Assembly: GCF_006439015.1 (NCBI RefSeq)
Contig: NZ_RCZG01000004.1
Span: 124,001 to 188,000 of the forward strand
Reading direction: 5' to 3'
DNA length: 64,000 nucleotides
Origin: Mycolicibacterium hodleri
GTDB taxonomy: Bacteria > Actinomycetota > Actinomycetes > Mycobacteriales > Mycobacteriaceae
The notes beneath the pieces were generated by a model. That model was not told where the DNA came from. It made no database searches and saw only the letters and a program-made list of their open reading frames with translations. A program made the translations under genes and the position numbers. Position 1 is the first letter of the stretch. Each line of letters begins with the position of its first letter. Below are positions 63,747 through 64,000 of the stretch, piece after piece.

Positions 63747-64000
63747 ATGGCCACCGTTCTCGAGTCTCGTCCTGACGCAACTCCTTCCGCCCCCGAACCA
63801 TCGGCTCCCAGCGGTCCGCCCGTACGACGACGTTGGCTGACCGTCTCGATTTGCGTGGTCCTCGCAGTCGCGTGCGCGGTGGCAACGTCGTTCAACATCT
63901 ACGGCAACCCCATTCGGTTCAAGGACGAAGGCGTCTATCTGGCGCAGGCGTGGGCGATTCCGAACATGCATGCCCTGGCGAACTACACCTATTGGTACGA
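63747..64000 (+). CDS. Polytopic glycosyltransferase, ArnT/PMT (GT39)-like, 5' part only
   Basis: The frame from ATG 63747 runs off the right edge (84 residues visible). A Pro-rich cytosolic N-terminus (ATPSAPEPSAPSGPP) is followed by a membrane segment (WLTVSICVVLAVACAVATSF) and then the first extracytoplasmic loop IRFKDEGVYLAQAWAIPNMH. An acidic DE motif after TM1 followed by Y-xx-QAWA is characteristic of GT39/ArnT-type enzymes that use polyprenyl-phosphate sugars. It may glycosylate the product of the neighbouring GT2 or an envelope partner. Family assignment from the N-terminus only. Confidence 0.6.
   Translation, partial: MATVLESRPDATPSAPEPSAPSGPPVRRRWLTVSICVVLAVACAVATSFNIYGNPIRFKDEGVYLAQAWAIPNMHALANYTYWY

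Overview
The window is high-GC actinobacterial DNA, almost certainly from a Mycolicibacterium or a close mycobacterial relative. It carries an antigen-85 type mycolyltransferase, two mycolic-acid cyclopropane-synthase family methyltransferases, the mycolate dehydratase genes hadA-hadB-hadC, an F420-type nitroreductase, an UsfY-like protein, and the mycobacterial order recD-recB-recC ... echA3 ... metallo-beta-lactamase gene, tRNA-Thr, tRNA-Met, rpmG, hadABC, tRNA-Trp, secE, nusG, rplK, rplA.

Layout. 0-7.2 kb: metabolic and membrane genes (PhoD-like phosphatase cut by the left edge, F420-type reductase, aldo/keto reductase, DUF4239-like membrane protein, alpha/beta hydrolase, formate/nitrite channel). 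7.2-9 kb: a decay zone with a KasA/KasB-like ketosynthase pseudogene, one copy of a roughly 95-bp dispersed element, and a broken WXG100/immunity-like pair. 9-14.7 kb: cell-envelope genes (two cyclopropane-synthase paralogues, a NYN-domain protein, an antigen-85 protein, an L,D-transpeptidase). 14.7-17.9 kb: two more copies of the 95-bp element, then two overlapping C5-cytosine methyltransferases divergent from a Vsr-type nuclease. 18-23.7 kb: lipoprotein, large SARP/AAA regulator, UsfY-like protein, AhpD-like and FMN-binding proteins. 23.7-32 kb: recCBD operon.

32-55 kb is the most distinctive part. Between recC, the enoyl-CoA hydratase and the metallo-beta-lactamase gene, which I remember as close neighbours in M. 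tuberculosis, lies an accessory region dominated by a complete Wzx/Wzy-style polysaccharide pathway. It has a phosphoglycosyl transferase (50.9 kb), four GT4 glycosyltransferases, a Wzx flippase, a free Wzz-like protein, a Wzy polymerase that appears fused to a second Wzz-like domain, a BcsB-like membrane-anchored export protein, a divergent cis-prenyltransferase, and an FAD enzyme resembling UDP-galactopyranose mutase. Two secreted paralogues of an unrecognised family lie within it, one of them inside the operon. Seven genes (47.7 to 39.0 kb, minus strand) form one operon whose start and stop codons overlap at every junction.

55-64 kb is the conserved translation/fatty-acid-synthase-II block, ended by a strong hairpin after rplA. 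It is followed, beyond a perfect CRP-type palindrome, by a processive BcsA-like GT2 synthase and the start of a polytopic glycosyltransferase. The BcsB-like protein at 37 kb and the GT2 synthase at 62 kb may belong to one secretion machine, but that is inference.
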